From positions 3,162,001-3,226,000 of the forward strand of contig NZ_CP020946.1 of NCBI RefSeq assembly GCF_002208115.1: DNA of 64,000 bases, written 5' to 3'. Position 1 is the stretch's first letter, and each line of letters starts with the position of its first letter. The notes under the pieces were generated by a model that saw only the letters and a list, made by a program, of their open reading frames with translations, was not told where the DNA came from and ran no database searches. Shown here one piece after another: positions 8,512-15,785 of this stretch. Source of the stretch: Bdellovibrio bacteriovorus (lineage in GTDB: Bacteria > Bdellovibrionota > Bdellovibrionia > Bdellovibrionales > Bdellovibrionaceae). Made by a program: the position numbers and the translations under genes.

Positions 8512-9753
8512 CTATTCGCCTGCCATAGTACAACTGATGATGTTGTCCAGAGTAAAGCCCGATGTATTCTGGAATGGACCGAAGTGGTTGTAAGATCTGC
8601 CCACGGACATGTGCGGGCTTACACAACGCTCTGCCGGAGCTTTCAAGGAACCGTTGGAGTTCACGTTGTACGGGTGCGTGTTCTTGGAGCTTGTCGCATT
8701 CACCTGAACTGCGAAGCTGCCAGTGACTTTCGCTGCCGCACAGAAGGCGTTGAAGGTCTGCAAAGAGCTTCCCAGCACACGGATCAATTCAGACTGGGAT
8801 GCATTCGTTTTGATGCCGCACTTTGGATACAGTTGATTCCATTCACGGATACAAGCCTGGATATTACCACCAGCGTCCGGAGTGAACTGGAACAGACCGA
8901 TGTTCAGACGGGATTCCGCAGGCTGGTTTGGATCTTCATAGAAGTTCACACCCGCTGGACGGCGATAACCGGATGGAGCATATTTATCCGCCACTCTTTG
9001 CGCTTTCGCCGTATCTGCCGTCGTCAAAGACTCCATGTAAGACAGACACATCATGAACTTGGACCACAATTTAGAGGCTTTCACGTAACCTTCGCGGTTG
9101 CCGGACAAAGCCTCACGGCGATAACCATTCATCAGATTTGTGAAGTCATTGATTTTTTTGATCGTTGCCGCACTTGGAATATTTTTACCCGCAAAGGTCG
9201 TGTTCAAAGTCGAGGACGTCACGTTACACAGTGGATGTGAAATCAAACTGTTTGGCAGATACGTGTTCACGTCTTTATTCAGATTGAAGTAAGAAGCCAC
9301 ATAGCCCAGTTGCGCTTTGCTTGGCTGCATTTTCAGTTCAACTGCGTAAGCGATACGATCTGCAAAACGGTCGTTGGAATCCAGGTTCGTGTCACATTTA
9401 TCTGTGGCATGAGCTTCCTGGGCGTTACGAACCGGCAAAAGCTCGCGGTAAGTGCTGTATTTGGCATCCACCACACCGCCGACCGGGTAAGCCACTTCTG
9501 TAAAGACGTTGAAACCTTCCGGAGTGATAGAGTCTGTCACCGCCGCAGGTTCACGCACCGGAGGGGTTGTTGTTGGTGGAGTCGTGGTTGGCGGAGTTGT
9601 TGTCGGAGGTTTCGTAGAACCAGTGGATCCGGAGCTGCTGCTGCCACCGCCGGAGTTCACCGGCTTCTTCGCCATGGCGAAGGTCGTGGAGGAAAGAGTT
9701 GTCGTAACGATAAGGCCCATCAGGATGTTGGTTGTGCTTTTTTGTGTTTTCAT
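8512..9753 (-). CDS. Secreted protein, possibly lysozyme-like
   Basis: A 413-residue protein with an N-terminal signal sequence, a Gly/Ser stretch, then a tandem PPTTT linker (residues about 48-66). The rest is a cysteine-containing globular part. A segment around residues 235-300 (KFMMCLSYMESL ... RLNIGLFQFTP ... CIREWNQLYP) resembles the Glu-plus-GLFQ pattern of lytic transglycosylase or lysozyme folds, but this is a pattern impression only. The ATG follows a strong AGGAGGT. The upstream region contains the CTGGACC/GGTCCAG motif discussed in the findings. Confidence 0.7.
   Translation of the reverse strand: MKTQKSTTNILMGLIVTTTLSSTTFAMAKKPVNSGGGSSSSGSTGSTKPPTTTPPTTTPPTTTPPVREPAAVTDSITPEGFNVFTEVAYPVGGVVDAKYSTYRELLPVRNAQEAHATDKCDTNLDSNDRFADRIAYAVELKMQPSKAQLGYVASYFNLNKDVNTYLPNSLISHPLCNVTSSTLNTTFAGKNIPSAATIKKINDFTNLMNGYRREALSGNREGYVKASKLWSKFMMCLSYMESLTTADTAKAQRVADKYAPSGYRRPAGVNFYEDPNQPAESRLNIGLFQFTPDAGGNIQACIREWNQLYPKCGIKTNASQSELIRVLGSSLQTFNAFCAAAKVTGSFAVQVNATSSKNTHPYNVNSNGSLKAPAERCVSPHMSVGRSYNHFGPFQNTSGFTLDNIISCTMAGE
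9561..9610 (-). repeat. 15-bp tandem repeat encoding PPTTT units
   Basis: About three imperfect copies of a 15-base unit encode the Pro/Thr linker of the secreted protein. Such in-frame repeats can change copy number without a frameshift. Confidence 0.75.
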
Positions 9754-9793
9754 ACCTCCTAGATCGGAGATAGGTCGCGCGACTAAAGGCGTT

Positions 9794-9814
9794 CTGGACC
9801 ATTTTAAGGTCCAG
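9794..9814. repeat. CTGGACC-N7-GGTCCAG inverted repeat
   Basis: Perfect 7-bp arms are separated by 7 bp, between the secreted-protein gene and the divergent small-protein operon. A related copy, CTGGACCTTGG, lies at 9871-9881, and GGACCGT (9880) pairs with ACGGTCC (9909). All belong to the GGTCC motif family seen near the flagellin genes. Confidence 0.7.
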
Positions 9815-9896
9815 TTTTCAGGATCTTGGTAAAGTCCGGGAAAACTGAAAAATTAATAAACAGAAACCCTCTGGACCTTGGACCGTACTTTGGGTT

Positions 9897-9923
9897 TAAG
9901 AACTGCCAACGGTCCACCGATAA
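9897..9923 (+). promoter_or_regulatory. FliA-like promoter for the 9961 operon
   Basis: TAAGA at 9897-9901 and ACCGATAA at 9916-9923 are separated by 14 bases, each one or two bases from sigma-28 consensus. The start would fall near 9931, about 30 nt before the ATG at 9961 with its AAAGGGAG Shine-Dalgarno. A GGTCC half-site lies inside the spacer. Confidence 0.5.
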
Positions 9924-9960
9924 TAAAGGGGTAGGTAAACAACAAAAAGGGAGTCTCAAT

Positions 9961-10263
9961 ATGAGTCAAAAATATGATGTACCGAACCTCTTTAATTTCC
10001 TTCTACATACTCCAGAGGGCGGTCTCAGAAAAATGCTCGTGGACAACAAACCGTTCACTGAAGCGCACTTTAATCTGATGATGAAAGTGGTTCGCGCGTG
10101 CAACGAATCCCAGTTCACTGAACACTTTGAAAAACAGGATTTCCCAAAAGTAAAAATGGGCCCTGCGGATATGAAACTAAAAGAGAAGTTCTGGGCTGAC
10201 TGCATGGTTGTATGGGATAACCGTGGACTTCTGACTCCGGCTGTGGCAACTAAGGCGGCATGA
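9961..10263 (+). CDS. Conserved small protein of unknown function
   Basis: A 100-residue soluble protein with no signal peptide. The ATG at 9961 follows AAAGGGAGTCTC. Its stop overlaps the start of the methyltransferase gene (ATGA), so the two are translationally coupled and form an operon with the PilZ protein. No family recognised; the FliA-like promoter upstream suggests expression with motility genes. Confidence 0.75.
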   Translation: MSQKYDVPNLFNFLLHTPEGGLRKMLVDNKPFTEAHFNLMMKVVRACNESQFTEHFEKQDFPKVKMGPADMKLKEKFWADCMVVWDNRGLLTPAVATKAA

Positions 10264-11162
10264 TCGCATATCTTGCCCCGGAAAAATTTCTGCCTGATCT
10301 TCTGGAAGAACTTAAATACGTAAAATCAGTTCACGGAAATCTGGTACTCACTGATGGGCCCCTGCAGAATCCTGTATGGGCCCAAAATATTTGGCTTGAT
10401 GCCGAAATCATTCCTTTTGAATCCATCACCCAGGCTGCCAAGGCCTTAAAGTCCCGCGGTAAACTGTGGGCCCCCTACACCATTGAAAATCACCGCCGTG
10501 CCCAGTTGATTCAGGACCAACTGCCGAAACTGCGCCCACGGGTGATCAACTTTCTGGATCCGCTTCCGGAAAACAATCTGGGTGCCTGGATGCTGCTGGA
10601 TAAAAACACGCTGCTGGCATCGCCGACGACGAACTCCCCGTTTCCATTGGGGGACATTCAGTTCAATGAAGATAAAAAGAATCCTCCGTCACGGGCCTAC
10701 CTGAAACTGTGGGAGCTATTCACTGTCTATGGCATTCGTCCCGACAAAGGGCAAAGGGTTGTGGACTTTGGCAGCTGCCCCGGCGGATGGACTTGGGTGC
10801 TGCAGACCGTGGGTTGTGAGGTCGTCAGTATCGACCGCGCCCCGCTGGAACCACATATCGCCGCCTTGCCCGGCGTGAAGTTCATGAAGACCAATGCCTT
10901 TAACGTGAAGCCCGAGGACATTGGGGCCATTGATTGGTTCTTCTCGGACATCATCTGTTATCCCGAGAAATTGCTCGAGTTGGTTCAAAATTGGCAAGCT
11001 TCAGGACTTTGCTCAAACTTCGTTTGCACGATAAAATTCCAAGGTAAGACCGACTATGAAACTTTGAAAAAGTTTCTGGCGCTCGATAATGTACGTATAC
11101 AGCACTTGCACCACAACAAGCACGAGGTCACGGTATGGATCAAAGCACCTTCAAGCTCATAG
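10260..11162 (+). CDS. FtsJ-fold methyltransferase, RlmM-like
   Basis: A 300-residue protein. The C-terminal half has a Rossmann methyltransferase domain with the SAM-binding motif VVDFGSCPGGWTWVLQ (about residue 160), then EVVSIDRAPL and IDWFFSDIICYPEKLLELV. This matches the RrmJ/FtsJ group, and the N-terminal half fits RlmM, which 2'-O-methylates C2498 of 23S rRNA. The product name is by family; the exact nucleotide is inferred. The start overlaps the previous stop by 4 bp and the stop overlaps the PilZ start by 28 bp. Confidence 0.8.
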   Translation: MIAYLAPEKFLPDLLEELKYVKSVHGNLVLTDGPLQNPVWAQNIWLDAEIIPFESITQAAKALKSRGKLWAPYTIENHRRAQLIQDQLPKLRPRVINFLDPLPENNLGAWMLLDKNTLLASPTTNSPFPLGDIQFNEDKKNPPSRAYLKLWELFTVYGIRPDKGQRVVDFGSCPGGWTWVLQTVGCEVVSIDRAPLEPHIAALPGVKFMKTNAFNVKPEDIGAIDWFFSDIICYPEKLLELVQNWQASGLCSNFVCTIKFQGKTDYETLKKFLALDNVRIQHLHHNKHEVTVWIKAPSSS

Positions 11163-11812
11163 CGCGCGCTGATGAAAGAGCGAAACTTTGGGATGATATG
11201 GCCAAAGCTCGCGGCGAATTCCTGTGCAAGGGCACGGACGATTCTATCTGTAAGTTGCGTGTGGTGCTGTTCAATTCCAAACACCAGGCTTTAGAGTGCA
11301 CGTTTGAATCGCCAACCCAAATGAAGGATCAGGAAGAATACCTGGGGCATTTCTTTTTGGGTGGTGAAAAGTACTACTTCCAAAGCAAGGCCCAGGTCAT
11401 CAACGGCAAAGTGCTGATCCCCGTCCCTCAGGAACTGTATCACCTGCAACGCCGCCAAAACTATCGCGTGCGCATCCCGGATGGATACCAGGCTTTCTAT
11501 AATATTATTCTGGTGAATGATAAACCCCAGAAGATCACAGGCCAGTTGGCGGATCTCAGCAGCCAGGGCTGTCGTGTGGTGTACCGCTTGGATGCCCCTT
11601 TGATGAAAACCGGCGACAAAGTCACAGGTCACCTCCTGATCGGCAAAAGAAGCCCGATCGAAGTTCAAGGCGAAGTCCGCCACATCAAAGTCGACGACGG
11701 CAACAAGGTCATCCAAACCTTCGGCATTGAGTTCACCCCCCTGCCAACAATCCTGGAAAACAAACTCTTCGCCATCACCCTAGAAATCCACAAAGAAGTC
11801 TTCCGCCGCTAA
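11135..11812 (+). CDS. PilZ domain protein, probable c-di-GMP receptor
   Basis: A 225-residue protein. The C-terminal part has the two c-di-GMP contact motifs of PilZ domains: RRQNYRVR (RxxxR, about residue 108) and DLSSQGCRV (D/NxSxxG, about residue 147). The N-terminal half resembles the YcgR-type domain that docks to partners. Such proteins link c-di-GMP to motility or secretion. It is the third gene of an operon behind a FliA-like promoter. Its stop codon is immediately followed by, and overlaps, a REP copy. Confidence 0.9.
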   Translation: MDQSTFKLIARADERAKLWDDMAKARGEFLCKGTDDSICKLRVVLFNSKHQALECTFESPTQMKDQEEYLGHFFLGGEKYYFQSKAQVINGKVLIPVPQELYHLQRRQNYRVRIPDGYQAFYNIILVNDKPQKITGQLADLSSQGCRVVYRLDAPLMKTGDKVTGHLLIGKRSPIEVQGEVRHIKVDDGNKVIQTFGIEFTPLPTILENKLFAITLEIHKEVFRR

Positions 11813-11840
11813 AAGGTGCCTGGTGACTTTTTACACCTAC
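11811..11840 (+). repeat. REP element, copy 1
   Basis: Begins AAAAGGTGCCTGGTGACT and ends TTTTTACACCTAC. The outer AGGTG and CACCT are self-complementary. The same sequence recurs at 39061, 45156 and, inverted, 45906, where two copies flank a REP-associated transposase gene. Confidence 0.9.
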
Positions 11841-11846
11841 GGCGCG

Positions 11847-12635
11847 TTATTCGCCGGCAGGTCCGAGGATCGTCGGATCCTGCTTGCGGATCGCTTCGTA
11901 TTCTTTTTCCAGATCCTGCTGCTGTTGTTTCTTTTTTAGCTCGGCTTGTTTTTTCTGATCTGCCAGGGCTTTTTTGTTTTCATCAAAGCGCTTGGTATAG
12001 TCGCGATGAAGCTGATTGAACTCGTCCGTCTTTGAGCGGATGTAGTCGTCGAAGTTTTTACGTTTGTCGCGCATGTCGGCTTCGAACTGGTCGCGCTTCT
12101 CTTTTTGGTTTTCGTAGAAGTCCTTGCGCTTGGATTCGTGTTCGTCATAGAACTCTTTGCGCTCGTCAGAGGTGGACTTGGTTTTTGCAAAAGCCTTGCG
12201 CTTGTCGGCCAGCTCTTTCGTGAATTCATCACGCTCTTTTTTCTGGATCTTGCCGAACTGTTCACGCGCCTTGGTCATGTCTTTATTAAACAGATCGCGC
12301 TTCTTGTTCACGATCGAGCTGAACTTGCCGCGAACTTCAGACGGTGTGCGGGATAAATCAGAGACCAGCCCATCCATGAAGGCCTTTTCATCGTTGTCCT
12401 TTTTTACGTTGGCCGGGATGTTCTTGCGAAGTTCTTCAAACGCCTCACGGTCGGCCTTCAAAGAGTAATTTTCATCCACCAAAGTGGTTGATTCAGGACC
12501 TTCGTTCTGAGCGCGGGATTCGATCGCAGACAGCAGGACGACCAAAGTAAAGAATAGAACCTTGATCAAAGACTTTGGTCTTAATGTATCTTGCAGCTTG
12601 GACCCCGCAGTTGCGAAAGCCGGTGATAAACTCAT
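11847..12635 (-). CDS. Exported coiled-coil protein, Lys/Glu-rich
   Basis: A 262-residue protein. After a basic N-terminus and a hydrophobic signal or anchor (about 25-42) ending in SRAQ, nearly all the rest is highly charged and helical, with heptad-like runs of KxxRDxF units (KKRDLFNKDM, KERDEFTKEL, EKRDQFEADM), about one every 20 residues. This predicts a long periplasmic rod or coiled coil. The ATG at 12635 follows GGAGGAC. No family recognised; a structural or envelope-spanning role is only a guess. Confidence 0.75.
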   Translation of the reverse strand: MSLSPAFATAGSKLQDTLRPKSLIKVLFFTLVVLLSAIESRAQNEGPESTTLVDENYSLKADREAFEELRKNIPANVKKDNDEKAFMDGLVSDLSRTPSEVRGKFSSIVNKKRDLFNKDMTKAREQFGKIQKKERDEFTKELADKRKAFAKTKSTSDERKEFYDEHESKRKDFYENQKEKRDQFEADMRDKRKNFDDYIRSKTDEFNQLHRDYTKRFDENKKALADQKKQAELKKKQQQQDLEKEYEAIRKQDPTILGPAGE

Positions 12636-12677
12636 GCTGTCCTCCGTGATTTTGCTTCTTTTTGAGAATAATTGGAC

Positions 12678-12704
12678 TCTACACAAAACACAACCCGCCG
12701 ATAA
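12678..12704 (+). promoter_or_regulatory. FliA-like promoter, near-leaderless
   Basis: TCTAC at 12678-12682 and GCCGATAA at 12697-12704 are separated by 14 bases. The -10 box is perfect and ends nine bases before the ATG at 12714, so the transcript would start at or within a few bases of the start codon. The -35 box is weak. Confidence 0.5.
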
Positions 12705-12713
12705 GTGGGACAT

Positions 12714-13373
12714 ATGTTGTATGGAAGAAGAGTGATCGAACCTCAACGCGTGCCTCAGGGACAGGGTCCCCGCCGCTTCATATTGAATAAAGCCTTCCAG
12801 TACAAGTATTGCTGGTACATGATCACGGCCGTTGCGGGCGGCGCTATTTTGTTCCTGCTTCCGGCTTATTACTTCATCAATCAGAACTATGAACTGTTCA
12901 AAAGTCTTGCTTACGACACGCACCCCACGCTGGTTCAGCATCTGGAGCGTGAGATCACCTGGCTGCAAGTGTTCCTGGCGGCAAGCTTTGTGTTCCTGAC
13001 CGGAGTGACTTTGTTCCTGGTGATCCGCATGACGAAAAATCTGCTGTCCCCGCTGGTGGCAATGGAAAAGCACATGCACCAGTTGATGCTGGGTCAGTGG
13101 CATATCCCGGACTATCACCTGCCGGAAGAAGACGACTTCCGTGATCTGTCGATGACTTATGACTATTTCTATCGCGCTTTGAAAGCCAACACAGAGACGG
13201 AACTGAAGCTTTTGGAAAAGCTCAGCATTGACCCACAAAACCGCGAGGCCTATGCCGCGTGGAAACACCTTTTGTCTGAAAAACGTGCCCGCCTGGGCAT
13301 CAAAGAGGAATTTATCCTTAACGAGAACGTCGTAGAGATGAACGAATTTGATCAGAAACGTCGCGTTTCATAA
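12714..13373 (+). CDS. Two-TM membrane protein with HAMP-like region
   Basis: A 219-residue protein with TM helices at about residues 30-52 and 83-106, a short external loop, and a following region (RMTKNLLSPLVAMEKHMHQL...EEDDFRDLSMTYDYF) that resembles a HAMP linker with DExG-like spacing, then a helical tail. There is no kinase or methyl-accepting domain. It could be a stand-alone sensor or adaptor. Its last 15 codons lie in a 45-bp sequence that recurs exactly at the 3' end of smpB. No Shine-Dalgarno is evident; see the FliA-like promoter just upstream. Confidence 0.8.
   Translation: MLYGRRVIEPQRVPQGQGPRRFILNKAFQYKYCWYMITAVAGGAILFLLPAYYFINQNYELFKSLAYDTHPTLVQHLEREITWLQVFLAASFVFLTGVTLFLVIRMTKNLLSPLVAMEKHMHQLMLGQWHIPDYHLPEEDDFRDLSMTYDYFYRALKANTETELKLLEKLSIDPQNREAYAAWKHLLSEKRARLGIKEEFILNENVVEMNEFDQKRRVS
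13325..13369. repeat. 45-bp direct repeat, left copy
   Basis: Identical over 45 bp to 14509-14553, in the same orientation. It starts GAACGTCGTAGAGATG and ends ACGTCGCGTTTC. It codes the C-terminus of the HAMP-like protein here and, read on the other strand in the right copy, the C-terminus of SmpB. It bounds a 1,184-bp segment. Confidence 0.95.
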
Positions 13374-13399
13374 AAAAAGCCCTCCGAAGAGGGCTTTTT
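13372..13399. terminator. Rho-independent terminator
   Basis: AAAAAAGCCCTC, loop CGAA, GAGGGCTTTTT. It can act in both directions between the HAMP-like protein gene and the convergent 87-aa gene, and lies just inside the inserted segment. Confidence 0.9.
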
Positions 13400-13403
13400 C
13401 AAT

Positions 13404-13667
13404 TTACTTTCCGATGTAAAGACTCCAGGCAAGTCCGAATACCCATAGGCCACCCAGAATCAATCGCAGCGCCCAATTCACTTTAGCAAGTGATGGACTG
13501 ACACCTTCCGTGCGCAAAAACTGGCAAGTGATTACAAGGAAGATCAACGAATGCCCATACCTGCTGGCATACGAAGGCAGAACCACTCCCATTAACACAC
13601 CAACTAGTACAACCCAAATCGGAACCTGAACGTTTTGGAGCAACCAAGCTCGAACATTGGAATTCAT
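13404..13667 (-). CDS. Small membrane protein, unknown function
   Basis: An 87-residue protein with about three hydrophobic segments (VPIWVVLVGVLMGVVLP, HSLIFLVITCQFL, LILGGLWVFGLAWSLYIG). The ATG at 13667 follows GGAGGATTC. The upstream glycine-zipper gene ends two bases before it, so the two are coupled. Both lie inside the 45-bp-bounded segment. No family recognised. Confidence 0.7.
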   Translation of the reverse strand: MNSNVRAWLLQNVQVPIWVVLVGVLMGVVLPSYASRYGHSLIFLVITCQFLRTEGVSPSLAKVNWALRLILGGLWVFGLAWSLYIGK

Positions 13668-13668
13668 A

Positions 13669-14355
13669 CTAGAATCCTCCTGGAATTCGATGACCATTGT
13701 TCACTACAATCTTCATCTTCTTTTGCATGTTGCCCTCTACAGTAAAGTAGATGCGCGCGCGGTCTGGAGCGAACGTGGAAATGCGTTTATTTGATCCATC
13801 ATCCTTGCATTCAGGCTTAGTTGAACACTGCACGCCACCCAAGGCACCGCCAATTACGGCACCTCCTGCGGCTCCGGCAGCTCCAACATGAGGTCCTCCA
13901 CCTGCCCCAATTGCACCACCAATTACGGCACCTTTTTGTGCCCCATCTAAAACGTCATCAATACAGGTAGAGACGCACTTGTCTCTATCGACTACCAAAT
14001 GTTGATTATTGCGATGGTGCCTATCTGATTGATCCTGAGTAGCAGACTCCTCTTCCACCTCAATATTGATTCCCGACAAAACAGCCTTCAAATTCCGACG
14101 GGCAGCGGGGTCTTTTTCCATCAAATAGAACTTCCCAATTGGAATAGCCAAGCCTTCGACGACACCCTTTTCTTCAGTGTTCTCCAAGATCTTTCTATAC
14201 ATAACACCAGCATTGAAAGAGTCGTCCTTTTGCTGAACGTACTTCGAGAGGCTTTCAATCGCACTATACACCTCGGGACTCGCAACTACGTCTGCCTTAG
14301 CGAAAACAGGAAGTGCACAAGCTACGAATACAATTTTCAGACAATGGTTTTTCAT
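13669..14355 (-). CDS. Exported glycine-zipper protein
   Basis: A 228-residue protein with signal peptide (MKNHCLKIVFVACALPVFAKA). A glycine-zipper stretch around residues 150-185 reads GAVIGGAIGAG and AAGGAVIGGALGGVQ, a pattern found in membrane-associated or pore-like segments of outer-membrane lipoproteins and in some toxins. The C-terminus is basic. ATG at 14355 follows AAAGGAG. It is the first gene of the two in the inserted segment. Role unknown. Confidence 0.7.
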   Translation of the reverse strand: MKNHCLKIVFVACALPVFAKADVVASPEVYSAIESLSKYVQQKDDSFNAGVMYRKILENTEEKGVVEGLAIPIGKFYLMEKDPAARRNLKAVLSGINIEVEEESATQDQSDRHHRNNQHLVVDRDKCVSTCIDDVLDGAQKGAVIGGAIGAGGGPHVGAAGAAGGAVIGGALGGVQCSTKPECKDDGSNKRISTFAPDRARIYFTVEGNMQKKMKIVVNNGHRIPGGF

Positions 14356-14501
14356 AAACAGTCTCCTTTGCATCGGTACTAATGCAGAGACGGTGCTAAG
14401 AAAATCAGGCCTCAAATCCATTTAAACAGGGAATGACGGCGATAAATCCATTTTTTGAGTTTTTTACAGTCCGATTTATTGGATTTCGGACATTCCGGAC
14501 A

Positions 14502-14960
14502 CTATCTCGAACGTCGTAGAGATGAACGAATTTGATCAGAAACGTCGCGTTTCTTGATCGCCTCACGCTTGTCGTGGGTCTTTTTACCCTTCACCAAAGC
14601 GATCTGCAATTTGGCGCGGCCGTTTTTGAAGTAGATCTTCAGCGGCACACAAGAATAACCCTTTTCACGCAAAGCCTCGAAAATTTCATCAAGCTCACTT
14701 CTGTGCATCAGAAGTTTGCGATGTCTTTCAGGAACGTGATTGTTATAACTGGAAGCCTTGTATTCCGCGATGTGCGCGTTTTGCAGATACGCTTCATCCC
14801 CTTTGAAAGAGATGTAGGAATCCTTCAACTGAACATCCTTGTTGCGCAGGGATTTCACCTCGCTGCCCATAAGCTGCAGACCCGCCTCGTAGGTTTCCAC
14901 GATCGTGTAGTCAAAGCGTGCTTTTTTGTTCTCATGAACAATCAGGATGTTTTCGCTCAT
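14502..14960 (-). CDS. smpB: SsrA-binding protein SmpB
   Basis: A 152-residue protein that binds tmRNA and brings it to stalled ribosomes. Conserved parts are ENKKARFDYTIVETYEAGLQLMGSEVKSLR, the AYLQNAHIAEY segment, and the basic tail KGKKTHDKREAIKKRD. The last 15 codons fall in the 45-bp direct repeat. The stop is one codon outside it. The start abuts the rsmA stop, so it ends the tsaD-rsmA-smpB operon. Confidence 0.95.
   Translation of the reverse strand: MSENILIVHENKKARFDYTIVETYEAGLQLMGSEVKSLRNKDVQLKDSYISFKGDEAYLQNAHIAEYKASSYNNHVPERHRKLLMHRSELDEIFEALREKGYSCVPLKIYFKNGRAKLQIALVKGKKTHDKREAIKKRDVSDQIRSSLRRSR
14509..14553. repeat. 45-bp direct repeat, right copy
   Basis: Exact copy of 13325-13369, 1,184 bp away, located within the 3' end of smpB. 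Confidence 0.95.
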
Positions 14961-15785
14961 TTACTCAAATCCAAAATGCTTATACAGGGCCACAAACTGC
15001 TTCGGAGAAAGCTCCTCCGCGCGGGCCGTTTCTTTAAAGCCCAGCTCGGCCAACCAGCCGACCAGTTGCTCTTCAGTTAGCTTCTTTTGACTTAAAAGAC
15101 CAGACAAATTTTTCTTCAAAAGCTTACGTCTTTGCGCGAAGGCACACTTCACAAATGTCAGGAAAGCCTTGCGGTTTTTAACGTCAGACTCAATACGCTC
15201 AAAGGACAGCACCCGGCTGGCCACCTTGGGAGGCGGCTGGAAATCCCTTGGCCCCGCATCGGTCACGGTTTCAATCTTCCAGAAAGCCTGTGCAAAGACA
15301 CTTAAAAGACCGTACAGGTCGCTATCCACGGTTCCGCGAATCTTCTGGGCGACTTCCTTTTGGAACATCAGCACCATGGCTGCCACACCGTCTTCTTCCA
15401 ATGAACGCTCAATCACGATACTGGAAGAAATCTGATAAGGCAGGTTGCTGACAAAGACCACGCGCTTGCCGGTATAGAACTGCTTCCAGTCCAAGCGAAG
15501 GGCGTCTTTTTCGATCACCGTCAGGCCTTTTTCGCGCCAGTAAGCCGCGATGGCAGAATCCAGCTCAATCACCTGCATGGGCAGATTCAGCTCTAACAAC
15601 AGATCCGTCAAAGCACCTGGGCCGGGGCCCACTTCAACCAGTTCTTCCGGCGCAAAGGCCTTCACCTGATCGATGATGCGATTGATGACCGTGTCGCTGA
15701 CCAGAAAGTTCTGGCCCAATGATTTTTTCGCGGCAATGCCCATGGCCTCTTGCGCGCGCTGCAGACGTTCGCGTGAATAACTCAT
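14961..15785 (-). CDS. rsmA: 16S rRNA dimethyladenosine transferase
   Basis: A 274-residue enzyme that dimethylates A1518 and A1519 of 16S rRNA. Signatures: KKSLGQNFLVSDTVINRI at the N-terminus, the SAM motif LVEVGPGPGALTDLLLE, and the catalytic NLPYQISSSIVI. It overlaps the tsaD stop by 4 bp and is followed directly by smpB, giving a translation-related operon. Confidence 0.95.
   Translation of the reverse strand: MSYSRERLQRAQEAMGIAAKKSLGQNFLVSDTVINRIIDQVKAFAPEELVEVGPGPGALTDLLLELNLPMQVIELDSAIAAYWREKGLTVIEKDALRLDWKQFYTGKRVVFVSNLPYQISSSIVIERSLEEDGVAAMVLMFQKEVAQKIRGTVDSDLYGLLSVFAQAFWKIETVTDAGPRDFQPPPKVASRVLSFERIESDVKNRKAFLTFVKCAFAQRRKLLKKNLSGLLSQKKLTEEQLVGWLAELGFKETARAEELSPKQFVALYKHFGFE

Larger units (their letters stand above)
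13370..14553. mobile_element. Putative small integrated islet next to smpB
   Basis: A segment including one copy of the 45-bp repeat lies between two genes that would converge and overlap if it were removed. It carries two minus-strand genes and one terminator and no recognisable recombinase. Deleting it in silico leaves both flanking proteins with the same C-termini (RRVS and RRSR). It may be a passively mobilised islet; an ordinary duplication event cannot be excluded. Confidence 0.55.

Noticed and set aside
13370-14508. Insertion sequence in the smpB-adjacent insert
   Set aside because: No transposase or integrase frame and no terminal inverted repeats; only the direct 45-bp repeat supports mobility.
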